The notes: generated by a model not told the origin, from the letters alone. DNA of 64,000 bases from Trichobilharzia szidati (GCA_944472155.2 OX235271.1:42086633-42150632); one strand, 5' to 3'; counted from the first letter of the stretch, positions 35,964-48,745 are shown. Numbers and translations: made by a program.

Positions 35964-38207
35964 ATGAATTGTAACATGTCTTCCAATACCTCTGATAACT
36001 TAGAGCTGGGATCTGTTAGTACTATTTCTCTTACTGTACCAGTTTTTAAGCCCAGAGACCCTCATCTTTGGTTTGCACGACTGGAACATTATTTGGCTAG
36101 CAATAAGCTCACGTCACAGACAGCTAAATTCGGCATTTTGAGTACAGTACTACCAGACGAAGTCGCCGAGCAGGTACGGCAATACATCGTTCAACCCAGC
36201 ACAGAAGCGCCTTACGACAAGTTGAAGGAAGAGGTACTTCGATGCACTTCGCTTTCGGATAGGCAAGCACTCGATCGCCTGTTAAGCAATGTTGAGTTAG
36301 GTGATAAAACCCCATCGCAACTCATGAGGCATATGCAAAGCCTAGTTGCCGGAAGAGAAATCGATAAACGTCTCTTTTACCAAATCTGGCTGCGACGACT
36401 TCCTGCAAACATCCAGCAGGTTCTTGCTTTCGGAGACGACGACACTGACATAGAAAGGCTCACCGAAATCGCGGATCGCATGTACGAGAGGTCAACACCT
36501 CAATCTGTCGCTTCCACTAGCAGAATACCAGACACTCACGATAGAATACAGACTCTAGAACACAAAGTCGACACCTTACTGAGTCAGTTAGCAAAACTGA
36601 CCACACGCACACAACCAAGCCGTTCTAGAAGCTCGTCTCGTCGACGTCTTTCTCGATCCCCTAGCACGTCACGACATCGCGATAATATTTGCTGGTATCA
36701 CCGTAGTTATGGAAGCAATGCACGACGGTGCCGTTCACCTTGCAACTTTCAGACTAAACCAAAAGATATATCGTCATGTGTGAAAACTACTGTCGGCAAT
36801 CTACGATCTAACAGTCGTTTGTTTTATGTAACAGATAAAAATACCGGTACTACATTCTTAGTCGACACAGGAGCAGAGTTGAGTGTTCTCCCTCCGTCTA
36901 CCCAGGAACGTCAGCATCCTGACCCAGCAGTTACGCTCCAAGCCGTTAATAAGTCCAGTATTGTTACATATGGAAGTAAACGAATGACTTTGGATTTTGG
37001 TTTGAAGAATACCTACACTTGGTCGTTCATCACTGCAGACGTCCCATCCCCAATCCTCGGTATCGATTTTCTACAGCAACACAAACTGCTAGTCGATCCG
37101 ATAAGCCCCAAGCTAATAGACTCGCTCAATAAAACGTACATTGCTGGTACGATTAGCCGTGCATCATCACTGAACTTGATGGTCACACGCACACCAGCAT
37201 CTCCATATACCAATTTGGTAAATCAGTTTCCTGACCTTTTACAACCTTCTTTTCGAGGAACAGAACCAAAGCATCACGTGGTTCATCATATTAAAACTAC
37301 TGGACCACCAGTTTTTGCACGTCCCCAACGCCTTGACCCACATCGACTTAAAATCGCCAAAACAGAGTTCGATAAAATGCTAGAGCTTGGTATTATTCGA
37401 CCGTCCAACAGCTCTTGGTCTTCACCGCTTCACATGGTACCCAAAAAGTCTTCTGGTGAGATACGGCCGTGTGGTGATTATCGAGCTTTAAACAAGCAAA
37501 CGGTACCTGATCGATACCCAATACCACATATCCACGATTTCGCTAGCAACTTACCAGATGTTAAAGTTTTCTCTAAAATCGATCTTGTCCGAGTGTATCA
37601 TCATATCCCCATCCACCCGGATAACGTTCCGAAAACCGCCATTACCACACCATTTGGCTTATACGAATTCGTACGCATGCCCTTCGGACTAATGAACACC
37701 GCTCAGACATTTCAACGCCTAATCGACCAAGTACTCCGTGGTCTCCCTTTCGTCTACGCATACATCGACGACTTACTAATTGCAAGTGCAGACGAAGCCG
37801 AGCATTTGAAACATGTGAAGACTGTGTTTGAAAGACTTAACCAATACGGCATGACTATCAACTTAGACAAATGCGAATTTGGTAAGACCTCACTGAAATT
37901 CCTCGGTCATTTAATCGATAGCCAAGGAATCAGACCAGTCCCTGATGACGTACAAGCTATCAAAGATTATCCATTACCAGATTCTTTTAAGAAATTACGG
38001 CGATTTTTGGGTCTCGTTAATTTTTACCGGCGTTTTATTCCGAACTGTGCTAAAGCTTTACAACCATTAACCGACTGCTTACGTGGACATAGTCGTTCAT
38101 TCCATTTGCCCGCAGAAGCTGTTAAAGCTTTCGAAACTGTTAAACAATTGTTAAATGACAAGACACTCTTAGTCAGACGCCAAAATGACGCCCCCTGTCT
38201 CTCATGA
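35964..38207 (+). CDS. Ty3/gypsy gag-protease-RT polyprotein (frame-broken before RNase H)
   Basis: From ATG 35964 (a second ATG at 35976; the frame is open further 5' but only with a non-ATG start). The N-terminal Gag-like region has a conserved [12 protein letters not shown] segment near residue 30 and an unusual zinc-knuckle-like CWYHR...CRSPC (Cys243 onwards) after an Arg/Ser-rich linker. The aspartic protease DTGA is at residues 301-304. The reverse transcriptase domain starts near residue 470 and has [28 protein letters not shown] and the YIDD active site (600-603), then FLGH. The frame ends at TGA 38205-38207, just before the RNase H DAS motif. ORF 38204-39868 continues in the -1 frame and overlaps by 4 bases. 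Confidence 0.92.
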   Translation: MNCNMSSNTSDNLELGSVSTISLTVPVFKPRDPHLWFARLEHYLASNKLTSQTAKFGILSTVLPDEVAEQVRQYIVQPSTEAPYDKLKEEVLRCTSLSDRQALDRLLSNVELGDKTPSQLMRHMQSLVAGREIDKRLFYQIWLRRLPANIQQVLAFGDDDTDIERLTEIADRMYERSTPQSVASTSRIPDTHDRIQTLEHKVDTLLSQLAKLTTRTQPSRSRSSSRRRLSRSPSTSRHRDNICWYHRSYGSNARRCRSPCNFQTKPKDISSCVKTTVGNLRSNSRLFYVTDKNTGTTFLVDTGAELSVLPPSTQERQHPDPAVTLQAVNKSSIVTYGSKRMTLDFGLKNTYTWSFITADVPSPILGIDFLQQHKLLVDPISPKLIDSLNKTYIAGTISRASSLNLMVTRTPASPYTNLVNQFPDLLQPSFRGTEPKHHVVHHIKTTGPPVFARPQRLDPHRLKIAKTEFDKMLELGIIRPSNSSWSSPLHMVPKKSSGEIRPCGDYRALNKQTVPDRYPIPHIHDFASNLPDVKVFSKIDLVRVYHHIPIHPDNVPKTAITTPFGLYEFVRMPFGLMNTAQTFQRLIDQVLRGLPFVYAYIDDLLIASADEAEHLKHVKTVFERLNQYGMTINLDKCEFGKTSLKFLGHLIDSQGIRPVPDDVQAIKDYPLPDSFKKLRRFLGLVNFYRRFIPNCAKALQPLTDCLRGHSRSFHLPAEAVKAFETVKQLLNDKTLLVRRQNDAPCLS

Positions 38208-39868
38208 CAGACGCTTCAGACGTTGCCATCGGGGCAGTTTTACAACAGCAGGTACACGGCGAATGGCAACCCCTAGCATTCTTTTCGAAACGACTGAATC
38301 CTACTCAATGTCGCTATAGCACTTTTGGTAGAGAGTTATTAGCTGTTTATTTAGCAATCAAGCACTTTCGACGTATGTTGGAAGGTACAGCTTTTACTGT
38401 CTTTACAGACCATAAAGCTCTAACGAAAGCCTTATCAGCAAAACAGGATAACTACTCTCCGCGTGAACTACGACATCTCGAGTTTATATCTCAGTTCACC
38501 TCCGATCTGCGACATGTGAAGGGTAAAAACAATGAAGTGGCAGACGCTTTATCACGTGTGCACATTGACAACATTGTATGCCCAGACATCGACTACGAAC
38601 GTCTCTCAAACTTACAACGAGATGATGCCGCACTAAAAAAGATCATGTCTTCTAAAACAACATCTTTAAAACTAGACGCAATTCCTTTTGGCACGACAAA
38701 AATAATCTGCGACACCTCTACGGGTAAATATCGACCCTTCGTTCCAGCATCTATGAGACATACAATATTCGAGAAGTTACATAACTTGTCTCATCCCGGT
38801 GTCAGCGCTACTATCAAACTACTAAAAGAAAGATTTATTTGGCCGAACATTAACAGCGATGTTAAGAAGTGGACACGAAATTGCTTGTCCTGTCAAAGAG
38901 TCAAAATCAACCGTCATACCAATGCACCACTTGGTCGCTTTCCTAACCCTGACTCTAGATTTGACCATATACATGTAGACATAGTTGGTCCACTATCTCC
39001 TTCCAATGGTTTCAACTACATTCTAACTTGCATCGATAGATTCACTCGCTGGCCTGTAGCAGTTCCAATAGCCGACGTCTCCGCTGAGACGGTAGCTAAA
39101 GCTTTGGTCGAAAACTGGATAGCTAACTTTGGTGTCCCATCCATTATCACTACAGACAGAGGTGCTCAGTTTGAAAGCCGACTTTTTCACCAGGTAACTG
39201 AATTACTGGGCATTAAACGAATACGAACAACCGCCTACCATCCTAGTTCCAACGGTATGGTTGAACGACTTCATCGACAACTCAAAGCTGCGCTCGCTGC
39301 TTCTTTGACTCAAAACGACTGGTCAACCAAACTCCCACTGGTACTGCTTGGTATACGAGCTGCTCTAAAGAAAGATATTGGCTGCTGTGTTTCCGAACTA
39401 GTCTATGGAACAACATTACGATTACCAGGAGAATTTTTCACCCCAGGTAACCAAGTTCCACAAGATATGACTGGTTATGTGCACCAGCTAAAACAACACA
39501 TGAACGAACTTAAGATATCACTTCCACGCCAGCAGGAACGAACGTCATACATCCCACCACAACTGACAGATTGCACTCACGTCTTCGTCAGGAGAGAGGG
39601 TGTACAACGACCACTTCAACCCGCTTACGATGGCCAATTCAAAGTTCTAAATAGAAATGATAAAGTTATCACGATAGAACGACTGAATAAAGCAGAAGCC
39701 ATCAGTGTCGACAGAGTCAAACCAGCGTTCATCGACGATTTCGAAGACAACGATAAAGCTCAGCTGAACGACGTGCCAACACCTACATCCACGCAAGCTT
39801 CAACGTCGCCAGAAAAACCTACGGAAACTACACGCTCTGGTAGGAGAGTCCATTGGCCTAAACGTTAG
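38204..39868 (+). CDS. Ty3/gypsy RNase H-integrase part of pol
   Basis: 554 residues from ATG 38204. RNase H starts at once (TDASD at 2-6, then [24 protein letters not shown]). Integrase follows: an HHCC zinc-binding segment (HNLSHPG...CLSCQRVK, about 195-240) and a DD35E core with Asp259, Asp318 and Glu354. The C-terminal part has a basic [10 protein letters not shown] end. Normally one polyprotein with the upstream ORF; here it is offset by one base at a run of five C (38191-38195), so it needs a -1 frameshift, or the base difference is a mutation or a sequence error. All catalytic residues are kept. Confidence 0.92.
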   Translation: MTDASDVAIGAVLQQQVHGEWQPLAFFSKRLNPTQCRYSTFGRELLAVYLAIKHFRRMLEGTAFTVFTDHKALTKALSAKQDNYSPRELRHLEFISQFTSDLRHVKGKNNEVADALSRVHIDNIVCPDIDYERLSNLQRDDAALKKIMSSKTTSLKLDAIPFGTTKIICDTSTGKYRPFVPASMRHTIFEKLHNLSHPGVSATIKLLKERFIWPNINSDVKKWTRNCLSCQRVKINRHTNAPLGRFPNPDSRFDHIHVDIVGPLSPSNGFNYILTCIDRFTRWPVAVPIADVSAETVAKALVENWIANFGVPSIITTDRGAQFESRLFHQVTELLGIKRIRTTAYHPSSNGMVERLHRQLKAALAASLTQNDWSTKLPLVLLGIRAALKKDIGCCVSELVYGTTLRLPGEFFTPGNQVPQDMTGYVHQLKQHMNELKISLPRQQERTSYIPPQLTDCTHVFVRREGVQRPLQPAYDGQFKVLNRNDKVITIERLNKAEAISVDRVKPAFIDDFEDNDKAQLNDVPTPTSTQASTSPEKPTETTRSGRRVHWPKR

Positions 39869-40303
39869 TCAAATCATCAATATATAACTTACTACGAATT
39901 TTCATTTTTATTATCTTTATTCGTAATTGTCATTTGACAGCTCATTTAACTGATTAATATTTTCATACGTCAATCACGTTGCTACTATTTTAACATAGAT
40001 ATTTCCTGTATTATTACATTTATTCATATAGCGCTTAATATTCACGTATCCTTTCCGTCTACAGATTACAGATTCCCCGGCCGATTTTATCATTCCTCAT
40101 ATATTCTACCATGATTATCAATCCTATTTTTTCTTTTATTATCGCATTTAATATCGACCTTATTAACCGCATTAAACTGCTCATTTTTCAGCTTAATAAA
40201 TCGCTTTCTATGTACTATCTCTGCTGCATATTACGCTGATGCATGTTTTTGTCGAACACTTAAATGTATTTTTTTATATTTCAGTGTTCTGGTGGGGGAA
40301 TTA
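39869..40303 (+). other. 3' untranslated part of the LTR element
   Basis: AT-rich, no ORF; ends in the purine tract ggtgggggaa adjoining the right LTR. Confidence 0.7.
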
Positions 40304-40607
40304 TGTAGTACCCCTATACCAACTATAAACACACGCATTTTAATCTAATTTGCATACTTATATTATATGTTTACACAGACCGATTTTATGTGTACTTCGT
40401 AAACATTTGTCAATTTACTGTTGAACGTTACCTTGATACAATTTTGAAATTTGACTACTGCTAGAATACACGATTACACTCTTCACAAGTGCCTTCTGAT
40501 TTTACGTTGTGGGCGTCGAGTAGCCACAACGTCTATGCACATCGATAAACGTGAAGAAGTGCTAGGAAATACATGTACGCTAATTTAGTCAAATAGAACA
40601 CGCAACA
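40304..40607 (+). repeat. 3' LTR (304 bp)
   Basis: Reads as identical to 35398-35701 and is followed by ggtg, the proposed target duplication. Confidence 0.93.
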
Positions 40608-40675
40608 GGTGTATATGAGTGGTCAAATAGGATGCACAATAAACCATTTCTCGAACTTTCTAGTAACAAGGAATA

Positions 40676-40908
40676 TTATTTTATTCTTTACATCCTAAGT
40701 GGAAAATAGGGCTACAAGCTTGAGCTTCGAAGCCGCGGTACCAGAGGTGCTTATTTAAACAGGGTGAGGATGCAAGCCTCACGCCCAACCTTCCCTCTTT
40801 GTTGGCCTTACTAGCAAATTAGTGAGGTCTAGGAGTGCGTCAGTCAACGAACAAACCCTGGGCCACGTCCGTGGTTGGTGAGCGTTCTAACAATCGACTA
40901 GCAATGCA
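40676..40908 (-). repeat. SINE-A copy, 70 bp beyond the LTR element
   Basis: On the minus strand it reads: a tRNA-like head with a decayed B box, a body with gagggaaggttgggcgtgag (the same body motif as 8068-8087), taagcacctctggtaccg, and a tail with cctattttccacttaggatg. Confidence 0.65.
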
Positions 40909-41454
40909 CGGAAATAAGGATACACTACTTAATTCCAATGCTTCTCTGTGTGTCCACGAGGTCGACTGTTCTTCTTCTGCATTTTGCATTCACCATACAA
41001 TTTAGTGTGTTCACAGTGGGAATTCTGAACATCCATATGTATCCATGAACATGTAAGAGATAAATTATAGTCTACTCACATCCTAGTTTTTACTACAATC
41101 TCTAGAGAATAACCATGCCGAGTTGAGATTGAAATAATAGTGAGGTGAAGAGTGTGGATGATGAAGACAAAATGAACCAAGACAAAAATAAACCACAACT
41201 ATAATTAACTTGGCAAATACTGAGTTAAAATTACTGAAATTCAGATACCTGTGGACAAGATTAAGAATAAGACTATAGAACATACAGCTGATGCAGTACC
41301 GCGAACGAAGTCGTCTTTCGATGATGACAGATGGCTCAATCAAATGTCTAAGACTAATAATCCTAGTCGAATGTGCTACTATTAAATTCTACAAAGCATG
41401 ATACCCTATTGGGACAATAATTGACTTAAGGATTATCCTGATTCCTAACTGCAG
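40909..41454. other. Unassigned spacer
   Basis: The 86-codon minus ORF at 41083-41343 has no recognisable feature. Nothing else seen. Confidence 0.4.
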
Positions 41455-42520
41455 GCAGTTAGCAATGAACTGGACATTGATCTTGAGCTCAGAAACAGGA
41501 CTTAGCTGTCGATTAATGAAATAATTTTAGGAGTTCAGTTATTTCTAACCTCCGCTGTATTCAAATTCAAAATAAAATGCAGAAAAATAATTATGTGGTT
41601 GTCAATGGGATCATCAATATCCTAAAATGGAGACGATGTATTTATGGATAGTTTGGAGCATAAAGCACTTAGAAACTTTAATCCTGCTAATACGCTATGG
41701 TGGAGATATGTGGATGACACATTCATTGTATTGAATGCTGAACTTATAGGCCGGTTTTCCAAACATATAAAATCAGTTGTAGACGGAATCCAATTCACCT
41801 GAAAATTGGAAAAGCAAAAATGCTATTTGGAGATCCTGGACAGTAAAGGAAAAACCTAAAACCAGATTGTGCGTCACATATTACTGGCATAGTAAAGTAA
41901 ATAATGTTGTGGTGGTGCGTTACAGAAAATGTGTGCAAACGGAATGGTATTCTAACATGTTCGCACAGTTCGATTTGGCATCAGCAATGGAATTCAGTAT
42001 ATCTATTGGAAAATTCTATTCGGTGTTGGAGTCGGAATGTTAACCCCACAGATCAGTGTAAATGAGGTCAATTACATTGGCCAACCTAGTAGACCAGCGA
42101 CATTTACAATATTGCAACATGAAAGTCCAGCCACAACTAGAATGACTGACCCTGAGAAGTCATGTAGCTCAGAAAACCAGTAGTGTTTTGCATTCTAATG
42201 GTTTGCATGTATTCACAGAATAGATTGGATGGGACATGGTGACTATATTGAGAAGTAATACAGTTAGATGAAGAGAGAGATAGAGAGAGGTTAATCACTG
42301 AATCTGTGTTTGTTGAGACAACACCGAAGACATGGAATCGAAATGACGCATCGACTATACAGGAGATATGGAAAGTTGTGACAAATGACAGGAGGAAGAG
42401 GGAGAGACAGAAATATGTAAATGAAAGACGAATTTTGAAGGTGTGTGACTAAATTGATACGATTACAAGCAATAAACTATGCTTGGAATGTCATCGAGTT
42501 AATAATGCTGTATCACTTTG
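41455..42520 (+). mobile_element. Penelope-like element, RT and GIY-YIG remnant
   Basis: Reading 41640-41830: a NFNPANTLWWRYVDDTFIVL block, containing the intact RYVDD active site, then a GIQFT segment and KCYLEILD typical of PLE RTs, interrupted by a TGA. Upstream at about 41610 a MGSSIS stands in for MGSP. At 42055-42190 VNYIGQPSR, LQHES and TDPEKSCSSE mark the GIY-YIG domain. Multiple stops. The last 475 bp are repeated in inverse orientation at 44636-45110. Confidence 0.75.
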
Positions 42521-43761
42521 TTGTACATCAGTAGATTCGGTTCATTGTGTCTAAATTCACATTTCATTAGAATGTGTATTGCTTCGCCACGCAACTCGTG
42601 AAAGGTGATTTTTTTCAGTGATTACTTTACAGGAAGACTTCACCGAATGGGCAATACTTACATTTTGATAGGTTTTGTCCAGATATCTACAAGTGGGCAT
42701 TAGTCGTAATTGTTTTAATTAGTCAAGAGAACATGCTCTACAAAGAAATTAGAGGGAGGATCTCTGACTGTTGAAGAGATGTCTAAAAACCACGATCACT
42801 TTCAGAAGTTCGTTAACAGGTACAGAAGATGTGATTCAAGGTTCAAATGACAAACAAATGACAAATATTCATTCAACTTGATTTTGAAAGTGATAATACT
42901 GCAGGAATAGCCGACAGAAGATTGAATATCTCACTAACCTGAACATACCGTGTAGCCAAGTCGGTCCCAGTTTACAGGGCAAAGTAAAGACAGAAAGCAG
43001 GACACATCTTGTATTCTACAGACACGAACCAGGAAGCCTATATCTAAAAAGGAAGAAACGCTTCCAATGAATTCATTGTCGGACATCTCTTCGTTACGGG
43101 TCATCGGGTGGATATCATGAAATCTTTTAGAATTTTCACTAGATAAAATATTTCAATTCAAGCCATCGCTGTAAAACACCTGATAACAGACTTGCGTGTT
43201 CACACAAAAGAGGTTTTCAGTGGTTCCTTCCCATGGTAACCGGAAACCTTTGCTTTCTCTTCCATTCAACTACGTAATCTTCAGTTTCAACCTCTCACCT
43301 CTTTGGTATAGTATAACCTTGCTTGTCTCTTGTTTCTATGATTTGACTTGAACTCACTATACTGTTGATCAATTTATTAGTTACTCATTTCTAGCCTTTG
43401 ATTATCGAATTTGGAGTCGCCAGTCAACTGAAACTACGTTACACTTGCAACTATGTTAAAATTATTCTGTACGTAAACTTGTTAATTTCATCGGACTGTG
43501 AGCAGCTAATGAGGAGCCAACGAAGTAAATGTTGGTACCATCTTATTCTGCACACATTTTTGTTAATGCTTTACTCAAAATGTTTAACTCTTCAGAGAGC
43601 AACAGCTTGTTAGGTCTTTTGAAATCAGGTGATTTGAAACAGAAACGTTTTGAGCTCATTAAACATCAAAACATGAGTGTAAGTCATGCGTTAAGAAAGG
43701 CGTATTTTCATCCTCCTATCTGTGTTGGAAACTTTAGCCAATCTGTTATTGGAGTGATCAT
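42521..43761. other. Unassigned spacer between the inverted PLE pieces
   Basis: Short overlapping ORFs at 43398-43765 have no recognisable features. Nothing supported. Confidence 0.4.
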
Positions 43762-43870
43762 GTGATGACGTCAGTTAGAGAACCACTGGAAATCCTGAAA
43801 ATACTGGTCAGCTGTTTCCTCTTATTTTGAGACATTTCAGCAGTAGACACTCATCAGACTGATGCTTTCG
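43762..43870 (-). repeat. SINE-B tail, minus orientation
   Basis: gtcagttagagaaccactgg and cagctgtttcctcttatttt followed by cagcagtagaca are the complement of the SINE-B tail seen in plus orientation at 48640-48720. The head is missing. Confidence 0.6.
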
Positions 43871-44289
43871 CCAGTAATAATAATTTTCTAATGAAACAGC
43901 TTTATTGTGAACAGTGTTTACACGATGTATGGAATTTTCATCGGAGTTTATTACGTTATATTTTCTCTTCGTCCAGGTCCTTCAAATAGAATAATAACTG
44001 ACAACAGATCGTGTGACATAGTTCCATTTGACCTGAAGTGCGAACCAATCTCTCATGATGTGTCTTCTTTGTCTCCTTCGAGGAATGCACGGCATTTGGT
44101 TGAATGGCAATCATACAAAGTTGTGGAGAGTGGGCATAAGTGTATTCGAGGTCATATTTTACTAAATTTAAACAAACTGAATAAGCGGGATTATTTGAAA
44201 TAGATTGATGGAGGTATTGAGGAGAACAAACTTTCAGTAGGTCACTTGGTGTGCGAATTTGTCAGGTGTTGGGATTCATGGAGCATTGG

Positions 44290-44490
44290 TTCTGGCCTCA
44301 GTGGCTGAATGGTCAGTGAGCCCGTCTCGTATCTGGAATGTCCTACATTTGAACCCCGGTCGATGGAAATGTATTGAAGAGGAGTTTCAAACTAGGACGT
44401 AACTGCTGTCCAGGAATCCCGCGTTTTCCAGTGGTTATCTAACTGATATCAGCTCATGATGAAATCCTCAAGCTAATCGATAAAGAACAA
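44290..44490 (+). repeat. SINE-B copy with tRNA-like head
   Basis: Head: A-box-like tcagtggctgaatggtcagt (about 44298) and B-box-like atttgaaccccgg (about 44347). Tail: ctgctgtccagg, then ttttccagtggttatctaac and tgatatcagctcatgatgaa. Confidence 0.65.
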
Positions 44491-44635
44491 ATGACGCGGA
44501 AAAACGCATGAAATACCAGGCCAAATAAAAATCAAGGCGATCAGGAGAGATATTTATATGCCTCGTGGAGAATTCCACTATACATGTTACATTAGGCTAC
44601 GAAGCTTCTGTATTAAAAACATTTACTTGAAAAGG

Positions 44636-45150
44636 CACACAGGGCTACAGCATTATCAAATGGATGACATTAAAAGCATAGTTTATTGCTCATTATCATA
44701 TCAGTTTAGTCACAGAAGTTCATAATTCGTCTTACATTTGCATATTTCTGTCTCTCCCCCTTCCTCTTGTCACTTGTCACAACTTTCCATATCTCGAGTA
44801 TAGCCACTGCGTCATTTCGATTGCATGTCTGCAGTGTTGAGTCTATAAAATCAGATTGAGTGATTAACTTCTCTCTATCTCTCTCTTCATCTAACTGTAT
44901 TACTTCTCAATATAGTCACCATGTCCCATCCAATCTATTCTGTGAATACATGCAAACCATTAGAATGCAAAACACTACTGGTTTTCTGAGCTACATGACT
45001 TCTCAGGGTCAGTCATTCTAGTTGTGGCTGGACTTTCATGTTGCAATAATCTAAATGTCGCTGGTCTACTAGTTTGACCAATGTAATTGACCTCATTTAC
45101 AGTGATTACATGGTATCTGGTAAATTATATTACACTTACTCATTGTATTA
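44636..45150 (-). mobile_element. Penelope-like GIY-YIG fragment, inverted relative to 42045-42520
   Basis: On the minus strand from about 45150: IIYQIPCNHC, then (after a frame slip) NEVNYIGQTSRPATF and LQHESPATTRMTDPEK, the zinc-type GIY-YIG signature of PLEs. DNA matches 42045-42520 closely. Remnants of the same element may continue to about 45960 but could not be assigned. Confidence 0.7.
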
Positions 45151-47160
45151 ATCATGGCTTTGAAGATACCCGTTTAACTTGACGTAAGTCTACTATTCCG
45201 CCCCATAACGCTTCACTGTTTTCATATGAGTTCCTGTGATAAGTGAATGTGTGATCAGACTGTTGAAAATATTTTTTCAAAAATGGTTTTATGTGTCATA
45301 TCTGAAATCTGCCATGACATGTGTTGTATCCTGAGGGATTCAACAAAGAAATATTAATTCGGTATTCACTAATGACTAAGTTTGAAATGGATTTGCTGAT
45401 GTTGCGGGGGGAGGAGTGTCAAGATAGAATTGAGCATGCATTGTTAAGCTGATCAAGATCTTTTGATGGCATGATGTCTCCAGATTCTGTTTCACTGGTT
45501 AAATGAAAACTTGCGTGTCGTGTATCTTGGAGACCAAAGGTTTCAAATTTCTCTGGTTTGAAAGCACTCACGTTCGAGTTCCACTAGACAGCTTGACTGG
45601 CTCGATGGTGTTCACAGAGTGTGTCGGATGTTTTGGTGACTACGGAATTATGCAGATTAAAGTATATCCCCTGAGGAAGATTTTATCGATAGCAGAATCA
45701 TCCGTTTGCATATCTTCTTTCAATTTTCATGAATAATCTTCATTGATATGATGAAGATGTATCCATTGATTTTTTAAAATTTTCGAATTCTCCACCATCT
45801 GATTTCTGTCAGCTGTAGTATGAGGATCCTGTTGGCGTCTCAACTCCTGTTACGAACTATCCAATGATGCCGTAGAGTTTCAAATGACACCTATTTTGTG
45901 AGAATATCATCACTGGTACACCCAGCAACTGAGTGAGTACCACTTGAGATGAAGCGTACATCTTTCACCCCACTGGCAGTCACTATCAATAAAATAAAAT
46001 ATCCTTATGGTTGATTATATTGAATTTCAGAAATGTCTCTCTGTATTTCTCACGGTAAAATGTAGTCTGATAAAAGTTTTCGAAACGACTAAGCTTTTTT
46101 AGATTGTACAAGGCCACAGGGGTCCATAGTTCAACTCTTCAGTAGATTTCAGATATAAGTCAATCTTACTGACTGACGTTTATCTTCACACCTTAGACGA
46201 CACGCCTTCCCTTGCAATTGGAAGTTAATCATTTCATCTATTTGTGTCTAGCTGTTAGACGAGGAAATCGGTGATGAGAACAAATTTTTGTGATATTTTC
46301 TAATCGTAGTAAGTAGGAAATTCCATTCACTTTGACTTCCTATTATCCCTCAAGTATATATATATATATGTATATATATGCATCGACAAGTATCAATCTG
46401 TTCAAAAGAACTGAATACTCAAACAATCCATCAGTGAATTTCATTTCTACATGCAAAATGGCTGTAGTCAATTGGGATTAATGAAACCCATAAAGAGAGT
46501 AAAACTTAAATTTTGAATATGCATCTTTGCAGAACTTCACCGTCAACTGAAAAATGCTTTTAACAGAATGCTGCAGTTTCCTCTAAATGTCAAATAAAAA
46601 GCCAAGGTTTCCATCAGTGATAACTTGATTTGTTTAGCGGTGTACTGGAAAGAAATACAACTGAATTATTCTTGAGGATTTCCCAGGAGAGGCGAGACAA
46701 TTATTGCCTAACACTTAGTCATCGGTGATTAATCGAAACTGTTATATGATCCACGAAATGTTTGTGTGAATACTCATACTTCTAATCGAAACGGATAAAT
46801 AGTTGGTTGCCTAAGAGATATTTTTGACTGTAATAACCAATGTCAGGCTCTCATATAAGGTAATATGGGATATGTAGGCTTAATTTTCTCTCAAGCTACT
46901 AACAAACTTCGAAATACTGTTGGTTGTTCACTGTCTCAATTTATCAATGACATTAGTGCTTCTCAACGTCCTTTTAAACATACATGTACGCAAGTGCTGT
47001 CAACCTGTTTTGACTGTTGTTTCGAGACAGTGAAAGCTCTCTTATCAACGTCCAGTCTTTTCTTCTGTCTCTGCGTTCGAGTGGCGTTATTTTTGCGGCT
47101 GTTGACGTGCGATTAGGACAGATTAGCCAGCGCATTAAGTTGGTATTCGCTCAAAGAATA
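45151..47160. other. Unassigned spacer
   Basis: No ORF with recognisable features. An alternating AT run is at about 46352-46382. The two overlapping ORFs at 46865-47232 run into the direct repeat and look like chance. Confidence 0.4.
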
Positions 47161-48520
47161 CTGCGTCGTAGTTCCGGTCATAACAATATAATAACTGAAT
47201 TGATTTGCAGGTTTGATACTAAAATCGAATAGGCAGCTTGATTAAAGACCAGATATTGATTACTCAGTCAGTTCGGCTGACGCTTAGTCCACTAAAATGA
47301 AGAAAGAGAACAGACGGATTCGAAATGGCGAGAAATAAATCATTTTTTACTTTGCGAAAATACATGAAGCATAAATATTATCAAACTCGGCAAGTTACCT
47401 TGAGAAATTACTAATTAAACTGGCTGCATAAGATCGACTCTGTAATCTGTCCAGTTGCATTGTATGACTGGTTTGTTTTAGCAGATTCTAAGTGCTTACC
47501 ACCACCGGCGTGATTCGATTTCTTATGATAATTAGGTCTCATGAAGTTTAAATATGCGTATTTATAATATTACTACTCCCTTGACTCCTAGTAGAAGATG
47601 GGACTTCAACTGAACATCTCGATTTCTTTAAATACTACAACTGGATTCCACACAGTATTTCGGTACAACTATTGAATTTGGTGCATGTGATATTGGTAGC
47701 TTAAATTTATCAGACCGCCGTTGATGTCTGTTGTGGGTCGGGCGAGGATCAAACTTGAAATAATGTGCATGGTCGTTGAGCGTCCTATCCGCAGTGTCAT
47801 CTGTTCCTTTCAGCCCTCTCCATCTGATTCCACCACTGCCTTTCCGTTGTCATCTCCTCATCACACAATCTCCTCCATGTCACTCTCGGACAGTTAACTC
47901 TAATTTTCCCATTTAGGCTCTACTCTAGTGATGGGCAGCTTTTCTTGACAATGTCATCAACTATGCTGTATGAATTAGTGCATGCATGATATGGTGATGG
48001 GAAAGACACAGAAGTATGTGAGGCTAGAGGTCAAAATACATCGAAAAACAAATACAGATGAAAGTAAACAAATAAAATAAATGAATATATATTATCGAAG
48101 AATTTCATCGTGAACTGATATCAGTTAGAGAACCACTGAAAAGCCTGCAAGGAGTTCTATAGACAACTGTTTCGTCCTAGTGCTTAGGAGTCTTCAGCAG
48201 TACGCACCCGTAACTGGGTTTCGAACCCAGTACCTTCTGGTTACAAGGCGACTTCGTAGACCATTGAATCATTTTTCAATGGTCCTCCAACTTATGTTAG
48301 CTCTTGATGAAATTCTTCAAACAATCAAACACGACCATGCACAAAACCAATACTTGAAAATTAATCTGATGCTCACTAGCTGGTGGCCATTTTCAAGTAT
48401 GTAGTTACCTAAGGTCCTAGTGGGAAACAGTGACCAGTAGGGTACAGCAGGTTGAAGGTGAGGCAGTAACTCATCGAAGAAGACATTGTGAAGTGGTCAG
48501 GCTACGTCATGTATTTGCAG
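47161..48520 (+). repeat. Direct repeat, left copy (partner 52005-53225)
   Basis: About 775 bp (47161-47935) are nearly identical to 52005-52780 and co-linear. Similarity then weakens but returns (gatatggtgatgggaaagac at 47989 and 52833; a tccta-gtagggt-cagcagg block at about 48430 and 53160). The two copies bracket the dead receptor at 49797-51672. Confidence 0.88.
48117..48290 (-). repeat. SINE-B copy, minus orientation
   Basis: Complement of the tail (cagttagagaaccactgaaa, agacaactgtttcgtcctag) followed by the head with gggtttcgaaccc (a perfect B-box-like palindrome near 48218) and ctggttacaaggcg. Confidence 0.65.
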
Positions 48521-48540
48521 AATTTAAAATTGACCGACTG

Positions 48541-48745
48541 GCCATGGGATCGGGTGCTAGTGGCCTAACCATCGACGAACGCGCCTTGTAACCAGAAGGT
48601 CCTGAGTTCAAACCACGGATCTGGGTGTGTACTGCTGAAGATTCCTAAGCCCTAACCCGAAACAGCTGTCCAGTACTTGCAGGTTTTCCAATGGTTCTCT
48701 CACTGAAAGGAGAATCCATCATGTGTAGCTGAAATAGATGCTCTA
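48541..48745 (+). repeat. SINE-B copy, plus orientation
   Basis: Head tagtggcctaaccatcgacg (A-box-like), cgccttgtaaccagaaggtc and gagttcaaacca (B-box-like), then cgaaacagctgtccagtact and tttccaatggttctctcact. Confidence 0.68.

Larger units (their letters stand above)
35398..40607 (+). mobile_element. Complete Ty3/gypsy LTR retrotransposon, 5,210 bp
   Basis: Two 304-bp LTRs (tgtagtaccc...cgcaaca) in direct orientation flank gag-pol. The flanks show a 4-bp duplication, ggtg (35394-35397 and 40608-40611). A primer-binding-site-like tggtgagcccgacg starts at about 35705, and a purine-rich tract, ggtggggga, lies just before the right LTR (about 40291). Domain order Gag, protease, RT, RNase H, integrase is that of Ty3/gypsy. 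No env-like ORF. LTRs read as identical, so the insertion is young. Inserted in the loop of the receptor palindrome. Confidence 0.95.

Noticed and set aside
43907..44203. 98-codon ORF as a gene
   Set aside because: Lies between PLE and SINE fragments, with no domain features or conserved copy.
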